Source: Zhihengliuella halotolerans
GTDB lineage: Bacteria > Actinomycetota > Actinomycetes > Actinomycetales > Micrococcaceae
Reading direction: 5' to 3'
Assembly: GCF_004217565.1 (NCBI RefSeq)
Contig: NZ_SHLA01000001.1
Span: 3,519,061 to 3,583,060, forward strand
DNA: 64,000 nucleotides
The position numbers and the translations under genes are program-made. Every line of letters starts with the position of its first letter. Positions within the stretch are counted from its first letter, which is position 1. A model generated the notes under the pieces. That model worked only from the letters and a program-made list of their open reading frames with translations. It was not told the origin of the DNA and searched no databases. Shown one piece after another: positions 42,338 to 50,329 of the stretch.

Positions 42338-43017
42338 CCGCCGGCCGGTCGGGCGAAGTGCTCGTTCACGATGTCGCGAAGACTCGTGACCACGGCGAAC
42401 GCGTCGGCCTCGGCGTCGATCACCGCCCAGCCCTCGGTGATGGCGCAGGTGAGGTAGGCGTCGCGGGCCGCCTCGAGGTAGGCGAGTGATTCGGTATCGA
42501 GGCCGCGTTCGTCGATGCGGCCCAGCGCCGTCACTGGGGAGACGTCGAGGAGAACGGTCAGGTCCGGCTCCTTGAGCGACCGCCGAAGGCCCCTCAGCCC
42601 GCGGGCCAAGAGACCATTCGGGTCGAGGCCGCGGGTCTCGCGGGTGACTTCCTGGCAGACCAGATGGCGGTCCATGACCGACAGCCCGTCGAACGCCCGG
42701 GCGCGGGCGTGGGAGCGAACCACGTTGGCCCCACGCAGGACTGTCTCGATGGTCTCCGCCAGAGCGGCGGGCACGGCGTAGCCCGAGCGCGCGCTCCAGC
42801 GCCCCAGCCAGCTGCGGCCGGACGGGTTGCGCAGCAGCTGTGCTGGCATTCCCGCGTCGAAGAGGCCCGCCGCGAGGTAGGAGGCCGCCGTCGTCTTGCC
42901 GGATCCGTCGATGCCGACGATCGCGACGGTGGCCCGACGCCGGGCACCGGCCGCGTCGCGCTTCGTGGCTGGCGCCGCGGGCGCGGCGGTGGCGGGGGCA
43001 GAGTGGGTGAGCAGCAT
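42334..43017 (-). CDS. Thymidylate kinase-like P-loop protein
   Basis: Protein of 227 residues of the thymidylate kinase fold. The P-loop is VGIDGSGKTTAASYLA at about residues 32-47, a DRH motif stands in the place of the DRY/DRH lid-binding motif, and the later segment TVLLDVSPVTALGRIDERGLDTESLAYLEAARDAYL matches the Tmk LID region. It is divergent enough that true dTMP kinase activity is uncertain; actinobacterial genomes often hold extra Tmk-like proteins for other nucleotides. ATG at 43017 is used with AGGAGG close upstream. Its stop overlaps the convergent FUSC stop by four bases. Confidence 0.78.
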   Translation of the reverse strand: MLLTHSAPATAAPAAPATKRDAAGARRRATVAIVGIDGSGKTTAASYLAAGLFDAGMPAQLLRNPSGRSWLGRWSARSGYAVPAALAETIETVLRGANVVRSHARARAFDGLSVMDRHLVCQEVTRETRGLDPNGLLARGLRGLRRSLKEPDLTVLLDVSPVTALGRIDERGLDTESLAYLEAARDAYLTCAITEGWAVIDAEADAFAVVTSLRDIVNEHFARPAGG

Positions 43018-43214
43018 GATTCCTCCTGGGGCCGACTCGGTGGTCTTACCCGGTTCAACGCCCGGCGCCACTCGATGTCGCCTAGAATCGGCCGTGTATC
43101 AGCTGTGCAGTTGCTGTACTTCCGCCATGAGGTAGGGGAGTTCCGGTCGACGTCAAGGCATCAGCCGACATCCGACGACTCGCCCCCGACGCGAGTCCCT
43201 TACCGTTTCGCGTT

Positions 43215-43337
43215 TCAGCCTTGCCGGGCCTTCATGCGCGGGTTCTTCTTATTGATGACGAACACCCGGCCGCGGCGTCGCACGATCTGTGCGCCCGGAA
43301 TCTTCTTGAGCGCCTTGAGCGAATTGCGTACTTTCAT
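43215..43337 (-). CDS. rpmJ: 50S ribosomal protein L36, zinc-free paralogue
   Basis: Forty-residue L36 (bL36) starting [20 protein letters not shown], with the [21 protein letters not shown] tail. It has no cysteine: the zinc-ribbon CxxC...C...H of the normal L36 is missing. Such C-minus copies (YkgO type) are made under zinc starvation and replace the zinc-binding paralogue, freeing zinc from ribosomes. ATG at 43337 is preceded by AGGAGA. A Zur-like box (43363-43375) lies between it and the divergent CobW-like gene, which fits joint control by Zur. Confidence 0.92.
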   Translation of the reverse strand: MKVRNSLKALKKIPGAQIVRRRGRVFVINKKNPRMKARQG

Positions 43338-43357
43338 GATTTCTCCTGATCTGTTAA

Positions 43358-43380
43358 TTGCGAATGATTCTCATTATATG
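43358..43380. promoter_or_regulatory. Zur-like zinc operator between rpmJ and CobW-like gene
   Basis: AATGA-TTC-TCATT (43363-43375) is a palindrome within an AT-rich stretch in GC-rich surroundings. It resembles the AATGATTTTCATT-like boxes bound by actinobacterial Zur. It stands 26 bases upstream of the rpmJ start and 69 bases upstream of the divergent CobW-like gene, so one dimer could repress both. Confidence 0.7.
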
Positions 43381-43443
43381 GTTGGATGGGGTGCCGCAGG
43401 CAAATGCAACCCGGCACAGGCCTGCCGACGCCCGAGGAGGAGC

Positions 43444-44472
43444 ATGAATCAGGCCAACGTCACGCTGATATGCGGGACATGTGTCCCCGAACGTCGCGAA
43501 CATCTCCGCGTTATCGCCGAGGCGACGGGCGCGGTCGCGATCCGCACGGACCCGGCCCGGTCGCTCGGGCGAAGCGCAGCCGAGCGGGTGGACTTCCTGG
43601 ACGACATGGCCGTCACCATTCAATCCGCCGGCCAGGACGTTGTTGCCGATATTCCGCTCGATGTCCCAGTCACCGACGCCGTGGGGCTCGTCGGCAGCGA
43701 GCAGGCGGCGGTGCTCGCCGACGTCGTCTGCATCGTCGACGCCACGCACCTGGGAAAGGATCTAGCCGACGGGGACTACCTGCCCGGCTTTGTCGCGCGG
43801 GCGACGCTGGCGGTCCATCAGATCGAGCACGCTTCCGTCGTGCTCGTGACCAACTGGTCCGCGCTGGACGCACCGCAGCTCTCCAGTACGCTCTCACTCT
43901 TGAGCCACCTGAACCCCACCGCCCACCTCGACCTCGACGTCGGGCGGTGGCTAGAGGACCGCGGCACCGGAAGAGCCGCAGGCAGCCCGATCGCCGGCGT
44001 CGGCCAGCGCCCCGGGTGGGTCCAGCGGCTCAACGACCATCCGAGCTGGCAGCCCCGCATGCTCGATCCCCGCGTCTCGTCGGTCCGCTTCTCCTCAGTG
44101 CGGCCTTTCCACCCGGGGCGTCTGCGCGACGTGCTCGAGAACGTCGGTTCAGGTCGTGCAGGGCAGCTGGTCCGGTCGGCGGGCTTTGCACGTCTGGCGA
44201 CGCGACCGCAAGTCACCGCTCTGTGGGAGCACGTGGGGCAGATGTTCGATCTGGTGCCGCTGACGCGCGACGACGCCGATCAAGAGGAGCTGCTGTGCCT
44301 GGGGCAGGACATCGTCCTGACGGGAATCGACCTCGACGAGGCGCGGCTGCGGGGGCTTCTCGAATCGGCGCTGCTGACGGACGAAGAGTTCTGCGCCGGA
44401 TTCGAAACGTGGGCGAATTTCCCGGACCCGTTTCCGGTGTGGGTCCCGGCCCACGACGCCGCGGAGGACTGA
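43444..44472 (+). CDS. CobW C-terminal domain protein lacking the P-loop
   Basis: Protein of 342 residues related to the COG0523 (CobW/ZNG) metal-chaperone GTPases. The C-terminal half contains the CobW_C signature region VSSVRFSSVRPFHPGRLRDVLENV, then GFARLATRPQVTALWEHVGQMFDLVP. The N-terminal strand NVTLICGTCVPERREHL occupies the place of the Walker A loop but has no GxxGxGKT, so GTP hydrolysis is unlikely; it has C10-x2-C13 instead. ATG at 43444 follows GAGGAGGAGC. It is divergent from the zinc-free L36 gene across a Zur-like box, pointing to a role in zinc shortage. It ends seven bases from the convergent lipoprotein gene. Confidence 0.8.
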   Translation: MNQANVTLICGTCVPERREHLRVIAEATGAVAIRTDPARSLGRSAAERVDFLDDMAVTIQSAGQDVVADIPLDVPVTDAVGLVGSEQAAVLADVVCIVDATHLGKDLADGDYLPGFVARATLAVHQIEHASVVLVTNWSALDAPQLSSTLSLLSHLNPTAHLDLDVGRWLEDRGTGRAAGSPIAGVGQRPGWVQRLNDHPSWQPRMLDPRVSSVRFSSVRPFHPGRLRDVLENVGSGRAGQLVRSAGFARLATRPQVTALWEHVGQMFDLVPLTRDDADQEELLCLGQDIVLTGIDLDEARLRGLLESALLTDEEFCAGFETWANFPDPFPVWVPAHDAAED

Positions 44473-44479
44473 AAGGGAG

Positions 44480-45091
44480 TCAGCCGCGGATCCCCCAACG
44501 GGACTTCTTCAGCGTCGCGGTGTCGGGGGCTCCGCCGCTCAGCGCTTCGTCTCGGGCTTCGTCCACTGAATCGCGCAGGCTCTGGTCCGAGGAGCAGGCT
44601 GTCGTGTACTGCACCAGCGTGCGTTCTTCGCCGGCTTCAACGGCGATCAGGCGGCCGCCGTCGTCCTTTGCGCTGACATAGGCGGTCCCGCCGACGACTC
44701 CGTTCCGGCGCGAGGGATCGGACGGGAGGCCCAAGCTGGCCAGTACGTCTTCGGCCTCGACGATGAAGGCCTCAGGGTCCTCGACCCCCGCACCCTGGAA
44801 GGATGGCGTCAGCCGCCAGAAACCGTCCTCGGGGCAGGGCGCAGGGGTGATCGCATCGACAGCGGAGAGCAGCTGATCGAGTTCGCCGGCCTGCGGGATG
44901 ATCGGGTGGATGGCCGCGATCACGGCTTTGGAGTCGTCTCGTAGTTCATCGAGGGTGGGCTCGCTGTCCTTCGTCACTGATGCTCCTGGTTTCGAAGTCG
45001 ATGTGGTGGCGGGGGTCGTCGCCGGCGCACAGCCCGCGAGGGCTGTCGCTGCTACGAGGCCGACGGCGACCGCCAGCAGTGCGCGTTTCAT
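44480..45091 (-). CDS. Putative lipoprotein, third gene of the DUF1023 cassette
   Basis: Lipoprotein of 203 residues with signal MKRALLAVAVGLVAATALAGC and lipobox LAGC, so it should sit on the outer face of the membrane. A Thr/Ser/Pro-rich linker is followed by a small domain with a likely disulfide pair (PAPCPEDGFWRLTPSFQG and YTTACSSDQSL). I recognise no named family, though the CPxDxxW-like start of the domain resembles small actinobacterial lipoproteins encoded beside WXG-like genes. It follows the large hydrolase gene by 31 bases and is probably co-expressed with it. Confidence 0.75.
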   Translation of the reverse strand: MKRALLAVAVGLVAATALAGCAPATTPATTSTSKPGASVTKDSEPTLDELRDDSKAVIAAIHPIIPQAGELDQLLSAVDAITPAPCPEDGFWRLTPSFQGAGVEDPEAFIVEAEDVLASLGLPSDPSRRNGVVGGTAYVSAKDDGGRLIAVEAGEERTLVQYTTACSSDQSLRDSVDEARDEALSGGAPDTATLKKSRWGIRG

Positions 45092-45122
45092 GAATTCAGC
45101 CTACGTGCTGCGGGAGTGGTCA

Positions 45123-47546
45123 TCAGGGCAACTTGTCCTTGGCCCAGCCCCAGGCGTCGCCAGCGGCGTCTTTTACGTCGTTGGCGCGCTCGGCGACTTC
45201 GTCCTTGGCGTCGCCAGCGAAATCGACGACGTCGTCTTTGCGGTCGCCGGCCCAGTTCCAGGCTGTTTCGGCTCCGTCGACGACGTCGTCTTTGCGGTCG
45301 CCGGCCCAGTTCCAGGCTGTTTCGGCTCCGTCGACGACGTCGTCTTTGCGGTCGCCGGCCCAGTTCCAGGCTGTTTCGGCTCCGTCGACGACGTCGTCTT
45401 TGCGGTCGCCGGCCCAGTTCCAGGCTGTTTCGGCTCCGTCGACGACGTCGTCTTTGCGGTCGCCGGCCCAGTTCCAGGCTGTTTCGGCTCCGTCGACGAC
45501 GTCGTCTTTGCGGTCGCCGGCCCAGTTCCAGGCTGTTTCGGCTCCGTCGACGACGTCGTCTTTGCGGTCGCCGGCCCAGTTCCAGGCTGTTTCGGCTCCG
45601 TCGACGACGTCGTCTTTGCGGTCGCCGGCCCAGTCCCACGCTGCTTCGGCCCCGGCGACGACATCGTCGTAGGCGTCGCGCCCCTTCTCCATCACCTGGT
45701 GCTCAAGCTTCGGATCGGAGTCGTACCTGCTCTCCTCGAGGTAGTCGATTTCGTCGGGATTCCCGTTGAGGATCTCGCTCATCGAGTTCAGCGATTGGCT
45801 GCCGCGCTCGAGGTACCCGTATTGGGTGTCGCTGCTCGACCCTTCGGTCTGACCGTGGCCCGTACCCGCTTCACCCGGGATGTTTCCTTCGCCGTCGGAC
45901 GAGAACGTGTAGGCGCCGAATTCTTCCGCGGTCGGGGAGATGCGCCCGGACGGGATCTGTCCGCGCGGCGCCCATGGGTCGTCGTACGCGATCGTGGCGT
46001 AGACCGCCGGGTTGCCGTTCTTGTCAGCCTTGACGTTGAAGTCCGATGCGTGATCGGCCACCGCGGGGTCGATACCGGCCGAACCGTACATGACGTACCG
46101 GTCGACGTCGTGCCTTGTCTGGGTGAGGCCGACGGCCGCCGTCGTCGTCCCGTACGAGTGCGCCGTCACGTTCGTCGTCGGGACGTCCCCGCGCGCGTCG
46201 CGCGTCTCGTGCAACCCGTCCAGGAAGATGGCCAGCTGGGTGCCGCCCCTCTCTGCGTGCTCGTTTCCGACGACCTCCCACGGGCGGGGGAGGAGGTTCT
46301 TGTCCTTGGCCAGCTCGAGCGGTTGGTCGGGCGAGTCGTAGCCGATCCAGGCGACGACGGCGTGGTTGCCCTGCATCTTGTCGTAGAGCGTCTGTGCCTT
46401 GCCGACTTCGCCGTCCATGTTGTGCGTGCCGCTTCCCATGCCGGACACGGAAACCGTCACGTCGTCAGCGGTGTCCAGATTGCCGATGGAGATGGAAGCG
46501 AGGGGGCGCTCGGAGACCGGATCGACGGGGATGAAGTGATTCAAGAAGCGCTCGCCGGAGTTCCCGTCGAGGCTGCCTCCGGAGCTTTCCACCAGGGCGT
46601 CGGCGATCGATTCGAACGCCTCGAGCTGCTTGTCCGTGTACGCGGGATCGTTGCGGACCAGATTCAGGGTGGTGACGTTCGCCCGGTGGCGGTCCGAATA
46701 CGGGACGCCGTTGGTGTTGCCCACCAGAGCCGGGAGCATGGCCGTGAGCGCGGTCTGCTGCTCGGTGCTGAGACCGTCCCACCAGGCCGCCCCGTGCCTG
46801 CCGGAGGGGTAGCCGTCCCCGGCGGGCGGCTCGGCCGATACCGGCGGCGGCGTGGTCCGCGCCTCGGGATGCGTCGATGCGAGCGCCTCGATCTCTTGAG
46901 GTGAGAGCTTGCCCAGATACGCGTAGTACGCCTCGACGTCCTCGGCCGTCGCGCCCTCGCCCATGGCGATGCGATACAGGCGCGCCGCGGTGTTCACGCG
47001 CGTCGAATTCGTTCCGTAATCGAAGTGGGCGCGAGTATTCGTGCTGATGCGTTCGATGCCGCCGACGGTGGTGTTGAAAGCCTCCTGCGCCGCCACCCAG
47101 TCGTCGACGATCGCATTGAAGTCGCCCTGGAGCTCCCGCTGCAGGGTCGCCTTGGCGTACGGGTACTGGCGGCTCGCCGCGGCGCCGGTGTAGTTGTCCT
47201 TGTAGTTCGTCTCCTGGGCCGGAACGGTGCTGTCCCAGAAAGTTCCTTCCCGGGTGTTGAGATCGTCGATGGCATCCGCCAGCGTGATGGCGGCCTTCTT
47301 GATCGAATCGGTGCTTTCCTCGAGCTCGCCGGCGTCGCGGACGGCCGGGGCCAGGGACGTCGCGAGGGCCTGTTCACTCGGACCCTCGTAGAGCGGCCGC
47401 ATGCCGTTCCACGTGGTCTTCGCCGCGGTGACCTCGTCCTCGATGCTCTTGGCGGCGCTTTTGAGTGCTCGTGCGGCGGCACGGATTCCCTCGGTGTTTT
47501 TCGGGAGGTTCGCCAATCCGGACGTGTTGATCGAGAAGATGCTCAT
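45123..47546 (-). CDS. DUF1023 alpha/beta hydrolase with WXG-like N-terminus and 18-residue C-terminal repeats
   Basis: Large protein of 807 residues. Residues 1-200 are helical (GLANLPKNTEGIRAAARALKSAAKSIEDEV and onward), resembling WXG100/LXG-like heads of type VII substrates, with no signal peptide. Residues of about 280-600 form a DUF1023 alpha/beta hydrolase with nucleophile elbow VTAHSYGTTTA and GSAGIDP. Eight tandem 18-residue repeats (GAEtAWnWAGDRKDDVVD) follow, seven identical in DNA, and then a degenerate tail ending WGWAKDKLP. ATG at 47546 overlaps the stop of the small upstream gene. DUF1023 proteins are often annotated as putative lipases/esterases. Export by a type VII-like route is inferred. 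Confidence 0.82.
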   Translation of the reverse strand: MSIFSINTSGLANLPKNTEGIRAAARALKSAAKSIEDEVTAAKTTWNGMRPLYEGPSEQALATSLAPAVRDAGELEESTDSIKKAAITLADAIDDLNTREGTFWDSTVPAQETNYKDNYTGAAASRQYPYAKATLQRELQGDFNAIVDDWVAAQEAFNTTVGGIERISTNTRAHFDYGTNSTRVNTAARLYRIAMGEGATAEDVEAYYAYLGKLSPQEIEALASTHPEARTTPPPVSAEPPAGDGYPSGRHGAAWWDGLSTEQQTALTAMLPALVGNTNGVPYSDRHRANVTTLNLVRNDPAYTDKQLEAFESIADALVESSGGSLDGNSGERFLNHFIPVDPVSERPLASISIGNLDTADDVTVSVSGMGSGTHNMDGEVGKAQTLYDKMQGNHAVVAWIGYDSPDQPLELAKDKNLLPRPWEVVGNEHAERGGTQLAIFLDGLHETRDARGDVPTTNVTAHSYGTTTAAVGLTQTRHDVDRYVMYGSAGIDPAVADHASDFNVKADKNGNPAVYATIAYDDPWAPRGQIPSGRISPTAEEFGAYTFSSDGEGNIPGEAGTGHGQTEGSSSDTQYGYLERGSQSLNSMSEILNGNPDEIDYLEESRYDSDPKLEHQVMEKGRDAYDDVVAGAEAAWDWAGDRKDDVVDGAETAWNWAGDRKDDVVDGAETAWNWAGDRKDDVVDGAETAWNWAGDRKDDVVDGAETAWNWAGDRKDDVVDGAETAWNWAGDRKDDVVDGAETAWNWAGDRKDDVVDGAETAWNWAGDRKDDVVDFAGDAKDEVAERANDVKDAAGDAWGWAKDKLP
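45222..45653. repeat. Tandem repeat, eight 54-bp units
   Basis: Eight head-to-tail 54-bp units in frame with the hydrolase gene. The seven at lower coordinates appear identical; the eighth (45600-45653) differs at several bases and encodes AEAAWDW instead of AETAWNW. A unit encodes 18 residues, i.e. five full alpha-helical turns, so each repeat would show the same face. The near-perfect DNA identity indicates recent expansion by slippage or recombination. Confidence 0.93.
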
Positions 47547-47845
47547 TTCGCGTTGGTCCTCGCGTCATCAGCCATCTGTTCGTCGCCGTTCGAGATGGCC
47601 TCGCTGATGCCCCAGCCCGCACCGATCACGTTCTCGCAGCGCACCACCGTGGCCCGGGCGTCCGGCAGGAGGACGCTGGCGCCGCACGTCTCGACGGTGC
47701 CCGCGCAGTCCGTATCGTCGAGGGCGATCTTGAGGTCCGCGATCGCGTCCTCGAGCCCGACGACGTGTTCCGGGAGATTCAGGACGACGTCGTCACAGTC
47801 GCGCAGGAGCTGATTGAAAGCTGGCTGCTCCAAGCGGTAGCGCAT
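47543..47845 (-). CDS. Small helical protein, first gene of the DUF1023 cassette
   Basis: Protein of 100 residues, mostly helical, with no signal peptide or membrane span and three cysteines (RDCDDVVL, TDCAGTVETCG, VVRCENV). Its size and place directly before a protein with a WXG-like head recall the small helical partners encoded with type VII (LXG/WXG) substrates. The WxG motif itself is not in the usual place, although GAGWGISEAI comes late. ATG at 47845 follows GGAG. The stop overlaps the start of the hydrolase gene, so the two are translationally coupled and may bind each other. Function unknown. Confidence 0.7.
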   Translation of the reverse strand: MRYRLEQPAFNQLLRDCDDVVLNLPEHVVGLEDAIADLKIALDDTDCAGTVETCGASVLLPDARATVVRCENVIGAGWGISEAISNGDEQMADDARTNAK

Positions 47846-47904
47846 CCGATTCTCCGTTCGTCGTCTTCATGCGTGATGGTCGAGGGCCACCCGGCAAGAC
47901 GACG

Positions 47905-49143
47905 CTATAGGGCATTGCCCGTGGTTGGCGATGGGGAGGACTCCCCATCGTGATCGGGTGAGCGACCGTGGGAGATCGTGAATTCGGCCCGGCCGCGGGG
48001 CTGGCCGTTCACGAGGAATTCGACGATGTGCGGGCCCGTCGTCGCTCGTCGCGTCGTCATGGCTGCGCGCAGGGGGTGGCTCTTGGCCAGTCGCAGAGGC
48101 CCGTCGGCCGGGACCACGGACTGCTTCAGCTTGAAGACCTTGCGCCCGCGGGCCAGGCCCGTCGACTTCACAACGGCGGTGCCGACCGGTTGAATTGCGT
48201 AGTCGACGACGACGGGGACAGCGGCGCCGGTGGTCTCGATCGCCAGAGAGAAGTCGAGGGATCCACCCAGGGTGACCAGATCGGGAACCGACACCTCCGA
48301 GAGCGTGACGTGCGCGTCGGCGTCGTACCCGAGGAGCGCGAGGGCGCCGGCATGGCCGGTTTTGACGAGCGTGCGGGTCGCGTGGCGCGTGATGAACGCG
48401 AGGTCTGGCATCACCCGGCCGCCAGCGGCTTCCTCGCGCCAACGCGAGAGGATCGTGACCACCAGGTCGGGGTCCCGCTTGGCGATGTCGTTGAGGTGGT
48501 TGGCCACCGACCGGGTCACATAGCGTGTGGGGTCCCCGGCGAGCGTGTCGAGCAGCGGCAGGGGCGCCTCTGGATCGAGTGTCAGGCGCGGAGCCCAGGG
48601 CAGCAGGGGGCGGGTCCCCTCGGAGCAGAGGCGGCGGACGTGGTAGTTGGAATCGCGGGACCAGGCCTCGAGCCGGGCGAGAGTGGGGCCGGGGAAGTCG
48701 TCGAGGAAGAAGCGGATCGCGTATTCGGCGGAGAAGCGGCGGGTGATCTCGTGCAGGGCATCGAGCCCGAGACCGAGCAGTTCGGAGGTGCGGCAGGTTT
48801 CGGCGACGAACTGGGCGAAAGGCTGGTGGATGAAGTCGCCGAAGTCGTCGTCGGAGAGCGTCGGATCCAGCTCAGGCGGGAGCGCGTCGATCAGGATGGC
48901 GACCGACGCGGCGACGCCGGCCGGGTCGTCTCCGCCGCGGGTCGGCAGGTGGGCGCGGAGGCGGTCCGTGATCCACGCCATGCGCGCTTTCAGCTCCTGT
49001 TCCGCGAAGCGGGCCACACACTCGTCTGTGAAGGCCGCCGCGTCGAAGAGGTGCCCGGCCGCGGCGCTGGACCGTTCGACGTCGGAAGCGATCCGCTTGA
49101 TGCTGCTGCGGTTGAAGATCTGGTCTTTGAGGGGTGCCGCCAT
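47905..49143 (-). CDS. AlkC-like DNA alkylation repair protein
   Basis: HEAT-like repeat protein of 412 residues of the AlkC/AlkD class, DNA glycosylases that remove alkylated bases such as 3-methyladenine without flipping them. Helical repeats fill residues 1-280 (e.g. LKDQIFNRSSIKRIASDVERS, LARLEAWSRDSNYHVRRLCSEGTRPLLPWAPRL, PTRYVTRSVANHLNDIAKRDPDLV). The C-terminal 110 residues look like the immunoglobulin-like domain found in AlkC but not AlkD (LTLGGSLDFSLAIETTGAAVPVVVDYAI). RRLCSEGTRPLLPWA is a family signature. A single gene with no adjacent repair genes. Confidence 0.87.
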   Translation of the reverse strand: MAAPLKDQIFNRSSIKRIASDVERSSAAAGHLFDAAAFTDECVARFAEQELKARMAWITDRLRAHLPTRGGDDPAGVAASVAILIDALPPELDPTLSDDDFGDFIHQPFAQFVAETCRTSELLGLGLDALHEITRRFSAEYAIRFFLDDFPGPTLARLEAWSRDSNYHVRRLCSEGTRPLLPWAPRLTLDPEAPLPLLDTLAGDPTRYVTRSVANHLNDIAKRDPDLVVTILSRWREEAAGGRVMPDLAFITRHATRTLVKTGHAGALALLGYDADAHVTLSEVSVPDLVTLGGSLDFSLAIETTGAAVPVVVDYAIQPVGTAVVKSTGLARGRKVFKLKQSVVPADGPLRLAKSHPLRAAMTTRRATTGPHIVEFLVNGQPRGRAEFTISHGRSPDHDGESSPSPTTGNAL

Positions 49144-49222
49144 GAGGTCAGTCTAGAGCGACCGCGGAGACGCCAGTGGCGCGCGTCGAGTGAGGGCGCG
49201 CGCCATCGGCGTTGCGGGGCGA

Positions 49223-50236
49223 TCAGCCCTCGAGCTGGGGATCCACGCCGAAGTGCTCGGCCAGCTCGGTCACGACGGCGTCGGCACCCTGAATGCTGAC
49301 GGACGAGGCGAAGATCGAGTCGTCGACCTGGACGATCTCGCCGGTCAGCTCGTCCCAGAGCGGGTTACTGTGGAACTTCTCCTGCTGGGCGCGGGCGGCG
49401 TCGCCCTCCTCGCCCTCCGGGGCCCACATGGATTCCATGATGAAGGTGGCGTCGCCGTCGAGGAGGTTCTCCTGCGAGAGCTCGACGAGGATGCTCTCGT
49501 CCGTGTCCGGCTGCCCCTCCGGGCGCGGGATGCCCGTGTCCGCCATGATCTCGCCGATGAACGAGTTCGAGGAGTACAGCCGGAGCGTGTCCTCGCCGAC
49601 GAAGCGCAGGAAGGAGTAGGTGGTGTCCGGGGCCTTTTCGAGGATTTCGGCGCCGACGGCGGCGGCTCGCGCCTCGTAGGCCGCGACCTTGGCCTCGGCC
49701 TCGTCTTTCTTTCCGAGCGCCTCGCCCAGGAGGACGACGTTCTCCTTCCACGTCGGTCCCGTCGACTCGGAGAAGATCGTCGGGGCGATCTTGTTCAGCT
49801 GGTCGTACATCTCGCCCTGGCGGACGTCGGCCGAGATGATCAGATCCGGCTCGGCCTCGACGATCTTCTCGAGGTCGGGTTCGGCGATGGTGCCGACGTT
49901 GACTGCTTCGTCGGTCAGCTCGGTGATGTCGCCCAGATACTCGGGGAACGGGTTCTTGCCCGGGCGGTACTCGGTGTAGGCGACGAGCTCGGCCCCCAGC
50001 AGCATCGTGGCGTCGATGTAACTCGGGTCGAGGGCGGCGATGCGCAGCGGCTGCTCGGGAATCTCGGCGGATCCGCGGAAGTGTTCGACGGTCATCGGGT
50101 ACTCGCCGGAGGCGTTGCCGTACTGTCCCTCGGTCGTGTCTGCGCCGCCGCCGCAGGCGGTCAGCGCGAGCAGGAGCGTCGCGGAAGCGGCGCCGGCGAA
50201 TGCCCGGAAACGGGACGGTGTGCGAGTCATGGTCAT
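49223..50236 (-). CDS. Iron-siderophore substrate-binding lipoprotein
   Basis: FecB/FhuD-type binding lipoprotein of 337 residues. The signal peptide ends in lipobox LTAC at about residue 28. The two lobes show PLRIAALDPSYIDATMLLGAELVAY, IVEAEPDLIISADVRQGEMYDQLNKIAPTIF and WKENVVLLGEALGKKDEA, typical of ferric-siderophore receptors. It delivers the iron complex to the divergent permeases. An IdeR/DtxR-type iron box at 50265-50283 lies between the two transcription units. The siderophore is unknown, and no biosynthesis genes are near. Confidence 0.92.
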   Translation of the reverse strand: MTMTRTPSRFRAFAGAASATLLLALTACGGGADTTEGQYGNASGEYPMTVEHFRGSAEIPEQPLRIAALDPSYIDATMLLGAELVAYTEYRPGKNPFPEYLGDITELTDEAVNVGTIAEPDLEKIVEAEPDLIISADVRQGEMYDQLNKIAPTIFSESTGPTWKENVVLLGEALGKKDEAEAKVAAYEARAAAVGAEILEKAPDTTYSFLRFVGEDTLRLYSSNSFIGEIMADTGIPRPEGQPDTDESILVELSQENLLDGDATFIMESMWAPEGEEGDAARAQQEKFHSNPLWDELTGEIVQVDDSIFASSVSIQGADAVVTELAEHFGVDPQLEG

Positions 50237-50264
50237 TTAGACATTCTTCCGTTACTAAAGGTCA

Positions 50265-50283
50265 TTAGGTGAGGCTTACCTCG
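50265..50283. promoter_or_regulatory. Iron box (IdeR/DtxR-type) between siderophore receptor and permease genes
   Basis: TTAGGTGAGGCTTACCTCG matches the 19-base TTAGGTTAGGCTAACCTAA consensus of DtxR-family repressors at most positions. It lies in the 93-base divergent promoter region, so iron-loaded repressor would shut off both units. Confidence 0.85.
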
Positions 50284-50329
50284 TTGTCGAGTCAGAACGG
50301 TACCATCGGGGAAACACCTTGGAGAACAT

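Noticed and set aside
45222..45653. Regularly spaced repeats considered as a CRISPR array
   Set aside because: Units are contiguous 54-bp tandem copies with no unique spacers and stay in frame within a gene.
44898..46904. 668-residue plus-strand open frame with repeated DDVVFAVAGPVPGCFGSV units
   Set aside because: The repeats are the antisense reading of the hydrolase repeats. The minus strand carries a start overlap with its operon partner, a hydrolase domain and better codon usage.
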